Positions 1-7,517 of a stretch of 8,786 nucleotides of DNA are shown in pieces. The position numbers were made by a program, and so were the translations under genes. Numbering within the stretch: the stretch's first letter is position 1; each line of letters begins with the position of its first letter. A model generated the notes under the pieces. That model worked only from the letters and a program-made list of their open reading frames with translations, did not search any database and had not been told where the DNA came from. Origin of the DNA: Verrucomicrobia bacterium UBA1412 (GTDB lineage: Bacteria; Verrucomicrobiota; Verrucomicrobiia; Limisphaerales; UBA1412); assembly GCA_002305615.1 (NCBI GenBank), contig DBPU01000066.1, positions 1 through 8,786 of the forward strand. Direction: 5' to 3'.

Positions 1-150
1 ATTCGCCTCTCCGAGGCGTGTGCCCGCCGGGCACGGGATAAACGGGCGTGGAGACCGCCGGGCGCGAGTCTCGAGGTATGCGAAGCAGACCTCCTAATTC
101 AGCATCCCGTAGGGATGCCAGCCTACAGCCCGGGGTCGCAGACCCCGGGG
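1..150. repeat. Cluster of short hairpins with three-base loops (REP-like)
   Basis: Four perfect hairpins with three-base loops are visible. They are CGCCTC-tcc-GAGGCG at 4-18, GTGCCC-gcc-GGGCAC at 20-34, GCATCCC-gta-GGGATGC at 102-118 and CCCGGGGTC-gca-GACCCCGGG at 129-149. A weaker GAGAC/GTCTC pair lies at 51-55 and 68-72. Closely spaced GC-rich palindromes of this kind are typical of dispersed intergenic repeats of the REP type, and I recall similar paired hairpins from Bacteroidota and PVC genomes. No transposase of the REP-associated type is present in the window. An open frame across 48-335 follows the repeats and does not look like a protein. Confidence 0.7.
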
Positions 151-176
151 AATCGGCCACCACCCAAGACCCCATT

Positions 177-327
177 CGACCCTGGAGGGGTCGCATCCAC
201 AACGCTTCAAAAACGGGCAGATCGAAAGGGGAATATCGAGGGAGAAAAAATGCACTATCTAACCGCAGATTACGCGGATTTGCACAGATTACTCAGAAGG
301 GAACAGGCGGATGCGACCCCTCCGGGG
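177..327. repeat. 15-bp perfect inverted repeat with internal hairpins
   Basis: GGAGGGGTCGCATCC at 184-198 is matched exactly by its reverse complement at 309-323. Each arm can also fold locally: CGACCC-tggag-GGGTCG at 177-193, and CCCC-tcc-GGGG at 317-327. The left arm lies outside the left arm of the larger inverted repeat at 223-544, while the right arm lies inside that repeat's spacer, so the two structures interlock rather than nest. The stretch looks like layered intergenic repeat DNA, not coding sequence. Confidence 0.65.
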
Positions 328-544
328 GCGTGTAAGAATGTGGGGCGGATGGCCCCCGGGCTATGTGACGGGTATGCTCCACACACCTTGAGAATGTGTA
401 TCCTTCGGATGAGGGAGAATACGATTCACACCTGCGGAATTACAAACGCATCCGACAATTCCTTTAAAAAACATCTGTGCGAATCTGCGTAATCTGCGGT
501 TAAAAACTGCGGATTTTTTTCTTTTCCTCTATGTTCCTATTTCG
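223..544. repeat. Large imperfect inverted repeat with GCAGATTACGC core
   Basis: The core arms are 30 bp at 260-289 and 473-502. They are reverse complements with two mismatches, separated by about 183 bp. Similarity continues outward with gaps to about 223 on the left and 544 on the right, through A-rich versus T-rich stretches. Each core arm is a degenerate tandem repeat of about 9 bp (GCAGATTAC, GCGGATTTG, CACAGATTAC on the left). Motifs of this GCAGATTACGC type are known to me as dispersed intergenic elements in many unrelated bacteria. The spacer holds another small hairpin, ATCC-ttc-GGAT at 400-410, and ACACA/TGTGT at 381-399. The element could be a MITE-like non-autonomous repeat. No gene is supported here. 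Confidence 0.65.
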
Positions 545-556
545 GCGCTCTCTTTT

Positions 557-596
557 TGAGGCAATGCGGGTCCGCCTTTTTTGAAAAAATGCCTCA
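557..596. promoter_or_regulatory. Inverted repeat upstream of the hydrolase
   Basis: TGAGGCA at 557-563 pairs exactly with TGCCTCA at 590-596. Between them lie GCGG-gt-CCGC at 566-575 and TTTTTT-g-AAAAAA at 577-589. The site is about 100 bp before the hydrolase start. Read on the plus strand, the T run sits inside the outer stem, so it is not a standard terminator. It could be an operator, an extruding cruciform or the edge of the repeat region to its left. The sequence does not decide. Confidence 0.35.
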
Positions 597-699
597 CAAT
601 TATCTTGAAAAGATGCAGGTAATTGCTACCTTACAAAGACGGATATATTTTCCCGTTAAACAAATTTACGACTCAGACGAGAAAGATAAGGTGTTCTCT

Positions 700-2160
700 A
701 TGAAAAAAAATTGGATAGCGGCCCTTTTAGGGCTTCTTGTGGCCTCCGGGTGGACGCTCAATGCGCAACCACTGCCTGCAGGCCTGGAAATTCTCAAAAC
801 TGAAGACCAAATCAAACTGGCCTGGGAGGGTACTCCCGAGGCGGCCTTCACCTTGCAGATGACTGAACGCCTGCGAGATAACATCTGGGTCAATGCGCCC
901 GGCAGCACGGCTTGGCCGACGCGCGACAGACAGTGGACTTCTCCCTTTGATCCGGCGTCTTCTTCCCAGAAGTTTTATCGTCTGGTGCAGGTGGAGCCCT
1001 CAAACCGGGGAGCTCTCCTTTCCCTCAAACCGGATTCTACCTATTCCACATTCCTGCTTCAGTTAATTGTGGACCAGATGGCGCCCGATCTGGATGTGAC
1101 TTTCCGTTATGGAGTTGAGACCTACAAGGTTTCCTATGAAACGATCAGTCCCCGAGGGGATAAGACTATGGCCACTGGTCTCATCTGCCTGCCCGTTAAC
1201 TGTCCTAATCCCATAGGCGTCGTAAGCCTTCAGCATGGTACGGTCGTTGTGAAAACCGACGCTCCCTCTTATTCGACCAGTTCCCCCGAGGCGTTTGTCT
1301 GTATAGCGTTTGCCGGAATGGGTTATGTATCGGTCGTCACCGATTATCTGGGATTGGGCGGTTCGCCCGGTTTCCATCCTTTTTGCCATGCAGGCTCGGA
1401 AGCGACGGCCGCGATTGATCTTTTACGCACGACCAAACAGGTTTGCTCAGATAAAGAAATAGTCCCTTCCGACCGCCTCTTCCTGATCGGCTACTCCCAG
1501 GGCGGACACGCCACCATGGCGCTCCAGCGCGAGATTGAATCCCGTTACGCCGACGAGTTCAACATCATAGCCTCAGCCCCAATGGCCGGACCTTATGATC
1601 TGTCGGGGACTATGGCTGAAGACTTCCAAAAGCCCGACCCGATGAGTGATCTAGGATATTTTGTCTACATCATGACGGCCTATCAGCATGTTTACAGGCT
1701 GATCGCTTCCGATTCAGTTGACGAATTCCTCTTACCTCCCTACAACGAGACACTTCCGCCTTTATTGGACGGCATGCACAGCACTGACGAGATCGATGCG
1801 GTTTTGCCTGAGCGAGTGGATCAGCTTATGCGCCCCGAGTATCTGATGTCGCTCAGTACTGACCCGAACCATCCTTTCATGGTCGCATTGAGAGATAACG
1901 ACACCTGTAGAGGGTGGGCACCTAAGGCTCCGATGCGCCTCTGGCATTGCTCGGGCGATCACGACGTCCCTTACCAGAACTCGCTGGTGGCCGTGGAAGA
2001 GTTCCGCAAGATGGGGGTCAACGTGCCTCTCACTGACCCAGTTCCCGGGGGTGATCATGGCGACGGTGCTTTACCCTCTCTCATTCAGGCTTTTCAGTGG
2101 TTTATGACTTTTGAGCCTGTGGGCTTAGCAGCGAGTTCAGATTTAATTTGGACAAACTAG
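700..2160 (+). CDS. Secreted alpha/beta hydrolase (lipase/esterase-like) with N-terminal FYR module
   Basis: This 486-residue protein is predicted to be an exported serine hydrolase of the alpha/beta fold. The natural substrate is unknown; an ester is likely. Residues 1-22 form a signal peptide: a Lys-Lys start, a hydrophobic core and an Ala at the likely cleavage site. Residues about 26-98 form a small beta module ending in KFYRLV, common in exported PVC proteins. The hydrolase domain follows. It has LQHG near the oxyanion hole, nucleophile Ser266 in GYSQGGH, probable acid Asp422 in SGDHDVPY and His453 in GGDHGDG, so the triad looks complete. The organisation resembles secretory lipases (LIP-like). 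The ATG at 700 is chosen because AAGGTG lies six bases upstream and the signal peptide starts there. A TTG further upstream at 556 keeps the frame open, but its 48 extra residues do not look like protein. The next gene follows after 136 bp. Confidence 0.85.
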   Translation: MKKNWIAALLGLLVASGWTLNAQPLPAGLEILKTEDQIKLAWEGTPEAAFTLQMTERLRDNIWVNAPGSTAWPTRDRQWTSPFDPASSSQKFYRLVQVEPSNRGALLSLKPDSTYSTFLLQLIVDQMAPDLDVTFRYGVETYKVSYETISPRGDKTMATGLICLPVNCPNPIGVVSLQHGTVVVKTDAPSYSTSSPEAFVCIAFAGMGYVSVVTDYLGLGGSPGFHPFCHAGSEATAAIDLLRTTKQVCSDKEIVPSDRLFLIGYSQGGHATMALQREIESRYADEFNIIASAPMAGPYDLSGTMAEDFQKPDPMSDLGYFVYIMTAYQHVYRLIASDSVDEFLLPPYNETLPPLLDGMHSTDEIDAVLPERVDQLMRPEYLMSLSTDPNHPFMVALRDNDTCRGWAPKAPMRLWHCSGDHDVPYQNSLVAVEEFRKMGVNVPLTDPVPGGDHGDGALPSLIQAFQWFMTFEPVGLAASSDLIWTN

Positions 2161-2296
2161 GCTGATTCAGATTATAAGCTTGAAACGGCGCCGGCCCGTA
2201 TTTTCGGAGAAATGAGAATTTTCCGAAGGTGTCGGTCGGCGTCCTTGCTCTCTGGAGCATCCGGTTTCACGAACAAAAGATGTAAGATAGATAGAG

Positions 2297-3700
2297 ATGG
2301 ATAATATTGGATTTTGGGTAGCGTTGGCCGCTGTGGCTTTGGGGGCAGCGGGTGTGATCGTCTGTCTGCTCTCCCGCTCTCGGGATAAAGAGGCTCTGGC
2401 TGCCCTGAGGCAGCAGTGTGAACAGATTCCCGGTTTGCAGGAGGAGCTTATGCGAAAAGAAGAAGAGCTGGGTAAAAATCGCGAAGCTCTAAACCAAAGC
2501 CAGAGGGAGCTCGCCTCCGTCCAAGCGACTCTGGAGAGTGAGCGCTCGGCCTTTGTCGATCAGGAGCTCAAGCAGCGGCAGACACTGGAAGAGGCCGAGA
2601 AGAAATTCTGCGATATCTTCAAAGCTCTCTCTGCCGATACCCTCAAATCCGCTAATGCAGAACTCTTGAAGCTGGCCGAACAGAAATTCCGTGAACAACA
2701 GAAAGGCTCTGAAAGCGAGCTGGATAAACGCAAAACAGCCATCGAAGAGCTTTTGAAGCCGGTGCGCGAGCAGATGGAGATACTCCGCTCCAGCAACAAA
2801 GAAATGGAGAAAGAGCGTGTCGGTGCCTACAAAGCGCTGGATGAGCGGCTCCAGAATCTGCTTCAGACCCAGCAATCTCTGGATACGCAGACCCGGAAGC
2901 TGGTCGAAAGCCTGCGCAAACCGCAAGTCCGCGGCAGTTGGGGTGAGATTCAGCTCCGGCGGATTGTGGAGCTCTCCGGTATGCAGGATCATTGCGATTT
3001 TTCCGAGCAGGTTTCCACGGTGGCCGACGAGGGCAACCGAATCCGCCCGGATATGCTGGTGCGCATCCCCGGCGATAAGGTGATCGTGGTCGATTCCAAA
3101 GTACCTCTGGAATCTTACCTGAATGCACTGGAGTCTCAGGAACCGGCTCAGCAGAAGCAGCACCTCGAAAACCACGTCCGCCAGCTCAAGGCCAGGATAT
3201 CCGAGCTGAGCAGCAAGACTTACTCCAAGGATTTCGGCCGTTCGCTCCGTTTTGTCATCATGTTCGTCCCCGGTGAAGGCATCTTCAGCGCGGCCTGGAA
3301 CCAGGACCCGGGGCTGATTGAGTTTGCCCATCAGAACAAAGTCATCATTGCGACACCCGTGACCCTCATCGCGCTCCTGGAGACGATTGCTCAGAGCTGG
3401 GCCGAGAGCAAACTTACCGATGAAATCGTCAGGATTCAGCGCAATGCCGGCGTGCTCTATGACCGGATGCGGGTGGCCTTGAAATACATTGCCGACCTGG
3501 GCGGCCATATCAAGAAGGGCGCCGATGCTTACAACAGACTGGTTGTTTCCCTGGAGTCGAGGTTCCTCCCTACGGCCCTGGAAATGCAGAAGCAGAGCCA
3601 CCTCCTGAACGTGAAAGATCCGGAACTTGAGCAATTGTCTGCCGTAGAAACGATTGTGAGTACGCCCCGCTCCATTGCATCTGAAACGGCCGAGGAATAG
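2297..3700 (+). CDS. rmuC: DNA recombination protein RmuC
   Basis: This 467-residue protein belongs to the RmuC family, which limits inversions and rearrangements at short inverted repeats; the molecular activity is thought to involve a nuclease-like fold. Residues about 5-26 form one hydrophobic membrane segment, followed by a long charged coiled coil to about residue 205. The RmuC domain then carries its conserved blocks: GSWGEIQLRRIVE from residue 213, VVDSKVPLESYL with Asp266 and Lys268, and FVPGEGIFSAAW from residue 323. Length and domain order are normal for the family. The ATG at 2297 has only weak purine-rich sequence upstream and no clear Shine-Dalgarno. A TTCGGA/TCCGAA pair at 2203-2227 lies in the gap behind the hydrolase but lacks a T tail, so a terminator there is not established. 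A 381-residue open frame on the opposite strand (2489-3634) is a shadow of this gene. Confidence 0.95.
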   Translation: MDNIGFWVALAAVALGAAGVIVCLLSRSRDKEALAALRQQCEQIPGLQEELMRKEEELGKNREALNQSQRELASVQATLESERSAFVDQELKQRQTLEEAEKKFCDIFKALSADTLKSANAELLKLAEQKFREQQKGSESELDKRKTAIEELLKPVREQMEILRSSNKEMEKERVGAYKALDERLQNLLQTQQSLDTQTRKLVESLRKPQVRGSWGEIQLRRIVELSGMQDHCDFSEQVSTVADEGNRIRPDMLVRIPGDKVIVVDSKVPLESYLNALESQEPAQQKQHLENHVRQLKARISELSSKTYSKDFGRSLRFVIMFVPGEGIFSAAWNQDPGLIEFAHQNKVIIATPVTLIALLETIAQSWAESKLTDEIVRIQRNAGVLYDRMRVALKYIADLGGHIKKGADAYNRLVVSLESRFLPTALEMQKQSHLLNVKDPELEQLSAVETIVSTPRSIASETAEE

Positions 3701-3719
3701 GCCTGTGAGGTTAGCAAAT

Positions 3720-3859
3720 CTAATGATTAAAAATTGGCATCATTAGTAAAAGTTAATTCCCTAAGTAGTCTTTTTTACTTTTATTTCCCTTGACGCTTGC
3801 AAAAGGGAGCTTTCCGTGTTAATTTGATTCTGTCGTGGTCACGCGGGACCTACACCGCG
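3720..3859 (+). promoter_or_regulatory. Gap and leader region before pckG
   Basis: The 247 bp between rmuC and pckG are AT-rich on the left and GC-rich near the gene. CTAATGAT at 3720-3727 pairs perfectly with ATCATTAG at 3739-3746, and TAAAAGT at 3747-3753 with ACTTTTA at 3777-3783. These could act as a weak rmuC terminator or an operator. TTGACG at 3790-3795 resembles a -35 box, but no good -10 box lies 17 bp away; TTAATT at 3819 is too distant, so a promoter is only suggested. CGCGG at 3842-3846 pairs with CCGCG at 3855-3859 in the likely leader. Confidence 0.3.
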
Positions 3860-3947
3860 CCCAGCCGACCTCTTGTTGCTTCCCCCACCGGGCGAAGAGA
3901 GGGCGTCACTCGAAAAGGTGGGTAATCTCTACCGAATAATAGATAGA

Positions 3948-5756
3948 ATGTTAGGTCAATGCATCACCAAGAACGAATCCTTAATCGCTTGGGTTAAGGA
4001 GATGACTAATCTTTGCCAACCCACCAATGTCCATTGGTGCGATGGTTCAGATGAGGAGTATCAGTTTCTCTGTGACCTCATGGTCAAGAGCGGAACATTT
4101 ACCAAGTTGAACGAGAACAAGCGCCCGAATTCCTATCTGGCGCGTTCGCACCCCAGCGATGTGGCTCGTGTAGAAGACCGTACCTTTATTTGCTGCAAGA
4201 CTAAAGAAGAAGCGGGTCCGAATAATAACTGGGCAGATCCTGATAAGATGAAGGCTGAAATGACAGCCCTTTACAAAGGATGTATGCGGGGCCGCACCCT
4301 TTATGTCATTCCTTTCTGCATGGGACCGCTGGGTTCTCCCATTGCCAAGATCGGTATCGAGATTACCGATTCTCCCTACGTCGTAACGAACATGCGGATT
4401 ATGACCCGCATGGGTAAGCACATCATTAAGGCCCTTGGCGAAAAGGGCACCTTCATTCAGTGCCTTCACTCGGTAGGCGCTCCTCTGGCTCCGGGGCAGA
4501 AAGATGTTCCCTGGCCTTGCGAACCCGATCCTGCCAAGAAATACATTGTTCACTTCCCCGATGATCCCGCTGTCTGGTCCTATGGTTCGGGTTACGGCGG
4601 AAACGCGCTGCTCGGCAAAAAATGTATCGCTCTGCGTATCGCCAGCAACGTCGCCCGCAAAGAGGGATGGATGGCTGAGCACATGCTCATCCTGGCGCTG
4701 ACCAATCCGGCCGGTAAGACCTATTATATCACCGCCGCTTTCCCGAGCGCTTGCGGTAAGACGAACCTGGCCATGATGTTGCCGACCCTGCCGGGCTGGA
4801 AAGTCCGTTGCCTGGGTGACGATATCGCCTGGATTCGCCGCGGTGACGATGGCCGCCTCTATGCCATGAACCCTGAGAATGGTTTCTTCGGCGTGGCGCC
4901 CGGAACTTCCATGCAGTCCAACCCCAACGCGATGCACAGCATGGAGAAGAACACGATCTTTACCAACGTGGTGCTGACCCCCGATGGCGACGTCTGGTGG
5001 GAGGATATGGGTGTTCCTGCTCCTGAAAAGGGAATTGATTGGCACGGTAACGAATGGACTCCTTCCAGCGGTACCAAGGGTGCACACCCGAATGCCCGTT
5101 TCACGGCTCCGGCATCTCAATGCCCGGTGATCGACAAGGATTGGGAAAACCCGGCCGGTGTGCCGATTTCCGCGATTCTCTTCGGTGGCCGCCGTCCGAG
5201 CACGATTCCTCTGGTCAACCAGTCCTTCAGCTGGGAGCACGGTGTCTTCATGGGTTCAGCAGCAGGTTCTGAAACGACGGCCGCCGCTTTGGGCGCCTCG
5301 GGTCAGCTCCGCCGCGATCCTTTCGCGATGCTGCCTTTCTGCGGTTACAACATGGGCGATTACTTTGGTTATTGGCTCTCGTTTGCCAAAGAAAACCGCA
5401 ATGCTCTTCCCAAGATTTTCTTTGTCAACTGGTTCCGCAAGACGGCTGATGGCCGCTGGCTCTGGCCCGGTTACGGTGAGAATAGCCGCGTCCTTAAATG
5501 GATCTGCGAGCGCGTGGAAGGTACCGGCAAGGCGCAGGAGACTGCGATTGGTTATCTGCCGACTCCTGATGCCATTGATCTCTCCGGCTGCGAAGGCGTG
5601 AGCGCCGCAGATATGGAAGAGCTTCTGAAGGTCGATAAGGAAGGCTGGATTAAGGAAATCGAGAGTATTGCCAAGAACTATGCCACCTATGGAGCGCATC
5701 TGCCGCCGGCACTGTCAGCCCAGCTCGATGAGCTCAAGGCCCGCCTGAATAAGTAA
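3948..5756 (+). CDS. pckG: Phosphoenolpyruvate carboxykinase (GTP)
   Basis: This cytoplasmic enzyme interconverts oxaloacetate plus GTP with phosphoenolpyruvate, CO2 and GDP, the entry step of gluconeogenesis; it can also run in reverse for anaplerosis. From the ATG at 3948 the protein has 602 residues, usual for bacterial GTP-type enzymes. Clear family blocks are CMRGRTLYVIPFCMGPLG from residue 112, YGSGYGGNALLGKKC from 212, the nucleotide loop FPSACGKTNLAM with reactive Cys269, Lys271 and Thr272, the metal-binding LGDDIAW with Asp291-Asp292, and GGRRPSTIPLV with Arg415-Arg416. The frame stays open upstream to a TTG at 3873. I prefer ATG 3948 because family similarity begins shortly after it (SLIAWVKEM) and the 25 extra residues are not conserved as I recall the family. 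Neither start has a good Shine-Dalgarno; AAAAGGTGG at 3913-3921 is too far from the ATG, so the start is not certain. The gene is probably monocistronic, given the terminator behind it. Confidence 0.96.
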   Translation: MLGQCITKNESLIAWVKEMTNLCQPTNVHWCDGSDEEYQFLCDLMVKSGTFTKLNENKRPNSYLARSHPSDVARVEDRTFICCKTKEEAGPNNNWADPDKMKAEMTALYKGCMRGRTLYVIPFCMGPLGSPIAKIGIEITDSPYVVTNMRIMTRMGKHIIKALGEKGTFIQCLHSVGAPLAPGQKDVPWPCEPDPAKKYIVHFPDDPAVWSYGSGYGGNALLGKKCIALRIASNVARKEGWMAEHMLILALTNPAGKTYYITAAFPSACGKTNLAMMLPTLPGWKVRCLGDDIAWIRRGDDGRLYAMNPENGFFGVAPGTSMQSNPNAMHSMEKNTIFTNVVLTPDGDVWWEDMGVPAPEKGIDWHGNEWTPSSGTKGAHPNARFTAPASQCPVIDKDWENPAGVPISAILFGGRRPSTIPLVNQSFSWEHGVFMGSAAGSETTAAALGASGQLRRDPFAMLPFCGYNMGDYFGYWLSFAKENRNALPKIFFVNWFRKTADGRWLWPGYGENSRVLKWICERVEGTGKAQETAIGYLPTPDAIDLSGCEGVSAADMEELLKVDKEGWIKEIESIAKNYATYGAHLPPALSAQLDELKARLNK

Positions 5757-5772
5757 TCACGTTTTGATTCAC

Positions 5773-5792
5773 CTCCGGCGGTACGGCCGGAG
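5773..5792 (+). other. GC-rich hairpin just behind pckG
   Basis: CTCCGGC at 5773-5779 pairs exactly with GCCGGAG at 5786-5792 around a six-base loop. It lies 16 bp after the stop codon and has no T run of its own. It sits immediately before the main terminator and may stabilise the 3' end of the transcript. Confidence 0.45.
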
Positions 5793-5795
5793 AAC

Positions 5796-5840
5796 ATAAG
5801 AAGAGTCACGATCGTAACAGGTCGCGGCTCTTCTTATTTT
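5796..5840 (+). terminator. Rho-independent terminator of pckG
   Basis: ATAAGAAGAG at 5796-5805 pairs perfectly with CTCTTCTTAT at 5828-5837. The stem extends inward through T-G, C-G, one A-C mismatch, C-G, G-C and A-T to a loop near 5813-5820. The descending arm runs into a T run at 5837-5840 and 5841. This is strong and on the pckG strand. The descending arm and T run also form the start of the direct repeat at 5821-5927, while the ascending arm is not part of that repeat. Confidence 0.8.
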
Positions 5841-5927
5841 TGGAGAGGGTGGCCCATATTGGATTTCTTCGGCGCGCAGCCTCACGCAGCCTCACTTATC
5901 CTCCGGGGCGAGTTGAAAGGCGATTGA
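5821..5927 (+). repeat. Direct repeat copy A, left border of the cassette
   Basis: This stretch of about 107 bp aligns in the same orientation with 7810-7912. Shared blocks include CGCGGCTCTTCTTA (5823-5836 and 7812-7825), a T-rich tract followed by GG and GAGGG, CTTCGG, GCCTCACTTATCCTCC (5889-5904 and 7868-7883), GAGTTGA and GCGATTGA. The copies differ by substitutions and small indels. The repeat ends 16 bp from the stop codon of the minus-strand beta-helix gene. It could be a dispersed intergenic repeat, or a duplication formed when the cassette arrived. Confidence 0.75.
5876..5895 (+). repeat. 10-bp tandem duplication inside copy A
   Basis: GCAGCCTCAC occurs twice back to back at 5876-5885 and 5886-5895. 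The matching place in copy B has a single related unit, GCGGCCTCAC, so this duplication explains most of the length difference between the two copies. Confidence 0.8.
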
Positions 5928-5943
5928 CGATTCTCGGAGCGGA

Positions 5944-7509
5944 TCAGCGATCTTGCGTTGCCCGGAAGAAGGTCTTGGAGTTGTGTGTGTTTGGTGTATA
6001 GGTGAAAGTGGCGACGCCTTTGCTGTTCGATATCTGTGTATCTATCAGCATCCACCGGTCCAAGTCCCTGGACGTATAGAGGCTGACATTGTAATCGGGG
6101 CCGCTGTTGCTCGTGACAATGAATTGACCGTCACCATTCCTGGCGATCGCCAGTGCGTATTTATAGATGGTGTTTTGACCTGCGTCGAAGATCGGCGCGA
6201 TGGAAGGTGCGCTGATGATGTTATCGGCAAGGTAATTGTTAGTGGAGCCAGACTGGATGTAGATACCGTACTTCATGAAACTGGTACCGTTATTGGAAAG
6301 ACGGTTGCCGATCATCCTGACATCATTGCCGAGGGTTTGGATTCCGGAAAACATCCCCATCCAACCGCAGTTTCTGCAATTATTCCGCTGGATAAGGATA
6401 TCATCCCCGGCGACCAAAATGCCGGAGTTGCCGGTGGTATTGACATTGTTATCCTCGATCACGGCATGAGATACTTTATAATTATGTTTGGAAGGCGAAT
6501 TCACCTGGATGCCGCGCTCCACGCAGCTATTCACATAGTTCCGGTTGATTTCCACATTGCTGAGGTTATTGAACGAGGCCACCGCGGCAATACCGACTTG
6601 GTCGGAAATGCTGACCCTGTTATCGGTAATCTTGATCCGATCGCCGCCGCTGACAAAAATGCCGTAATTGACGTGGATCAGTTTGTTATGGGCGATGGTG
6701 ATGTCCGAGAAATTGACGGCCACATTCGTATCCTGGCAGGTGGCAAAAAGCATGATGCCTTTTTCCAGAATATTGGTTAGTGTATTCTTCTGGATGCGGA
6801 TATCATGCTTTAAGTTTGAGGAAAAGCATTCAATTTCAAAGCCTCTCTGGCAATTTTCCACATAATTACTTTCCACCAGCCAGTGACTGCCGATGCCGCT
6901 GACCGCGGCACCATCTACTTCCAGTTTAGTCACATTTGTCGCGCCGCCATTGCTGAAAGAGCAGTCGGTGACAGTGACGTTTTGAGAAGTCTTGGGGCTC
7001 CAAAGATGAGAGATTGCATGGTTGCCGAAACAGGAAAACTGACAGTTGCTGATAGAGATGCCATCATTATTGTTGCGCATATGGACCGTGCTGTAGAGGA
7101 GCGGAACAGATTGGCCGTTTAATTCGCCGTCCGGGACGGGGGGATTGTCGCTTTCAAAGCGGATACCGCGGACGACGATATTGGTGCAGTCAATCATCGC
7201 AAAAACGTCTCCCGCGCCGGGAGCGTAGATGAGGGTATTCTCTTCGCCCTCGATGGTGATGTTGCTTTTTTGGATCATCCGGATGGGAGCCATTTTCTCC
7301 GGCAGCGGCTCATACCAGGGAACGACGATGGGCGTGACCGGATAAGTGCCGCCGGCAATCCGGACCGTGTCGCCGTCAGCGGTTTGATCCAGTGCCGCCT
7401 GGAGTGTGAGAAAAGGAAGATCGGGATTATCCGGCCTGGCAAGATCATCATTCCCGGTGGTGGAAACATAAAGAATAGAAGCATCCATGGCTATCGGCAA
7501 AATAAACAA
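5944..7509 (-). CDS. Secreted right-handed beta-helix repeat protein with C-terminal FFR module
   Basis: The open frame from a TTG at 7509 encodes 521 residues. Residues about 13-60 look like the DUF1565-type start of a parallel beta-helix (LYVSTTGND, then the FLTLQAALD and GDTVRIAGGTY motifs). About a dozen helical turns follow, with recurring patterns such as VTVTDCSF, ITIAHNKL, IKITDNRV and VEINRNYV, each with Asn or Cys stacks. Residues about 448-521 form a small beta module ending in TFFRATQDR, related to the N-terminal module of the hydrolase at 700. Such folds occur in polysaccharide lyases, epimerases and surface proteins; no catalytic residue is assignable, so the function is unknown. 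The TTG start is probably not the original one: ten codons upstream in the same frame read YIALISV, the middle of a signal peptide, and its ATG at 7538 is out of frame by one base. As written, export may be lost. Confidence 0.8.
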   Translation of the reverse strand: MFILPIAMDASILYVSTTGNDDLARPDNPDLPFLTLQAALDQTADGDTVRIAGGTYPVTPIVVPWYEPLPEKMAPIRMIQKSNITIEGEENTLIYAPGAGDVFAMIDCTNIVVRGIRFESDNPPVPDGELNGQSVPLLYSTVHMRNNNDGISISNCQFSCFGNHAISHLWSPKTSQNVTVTDCSFSNGGATNVTKLEVDGAAVSGIGSHWLVESNYVENCQRGFEIECFSSNLKHDIRIQKNTLTNILEKGIMLFATCQDTNVAVNFSDITIAHNKLIHVNYGIFVSGGDRIKITDNRVSISDQVGIAAVASFNNLSNVEINRNYVNSCVERGIQVNSPSKHNYKVSHAVIEDNNVNTTGNSGILVAGDDILIQRNNCRNCGWMGMFSGIQTLGNDVRMIGNRLSNNGTSFMKYGIYIQSGSTNNYLADNIISAPSIAPIFDAGQNTIYKYALAIARNGDGQFIVTSNSGPDYNVSLYTSRDLDRWMLIDTQISNSKGVATFTYTPNTHNSKTFFRATQDR

Positions 7510-7517
7510 TACTGAGA

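Noticed and set aside
48..492. Two overlapping plus-strand open frames (48-335 and 115-492)
   Set aside because: They run through the hairpin and inverted-repeat DNA, have Pro/Gly/Arg-rich low-sense translations and no ribosome binding site or recognisable domain.
223..544. CRISPR-like reading of the 9-bp GCAGATTAC tandem units
   Set aside because: The units are contiguous, degenerate and lack spacers; no cas gene is nearby.
605..632. TTGAAA at 605 and TACCTT at 627 as a promoter for the hydrolase
   Set aside because: The -10 match is poor and other weak combinations such as TATATT at 644 are equally possible, so no promoter is called.
2489..3634. 381-residue open frame antisense to rmuC
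   Set aside because: It mirrors the codon pattern of rmuC, whose family motifs are clear on the plus strand; the antisense translation has no domain I recognise.
4047..5240. 397-residue open frame antisense to pckG
   Set aside because: It is a long shadow of a highly biased gene; the plus-strand enzyme is complete and well conserved.
5953..6780. 275-residue plus-strand open frame opposite the beta-helix gene
   Set aside because: The repeated Asp/Ile/Val-rich text is the complement of the beta-helix repeats; the minus strand has the coherent fold pattern.
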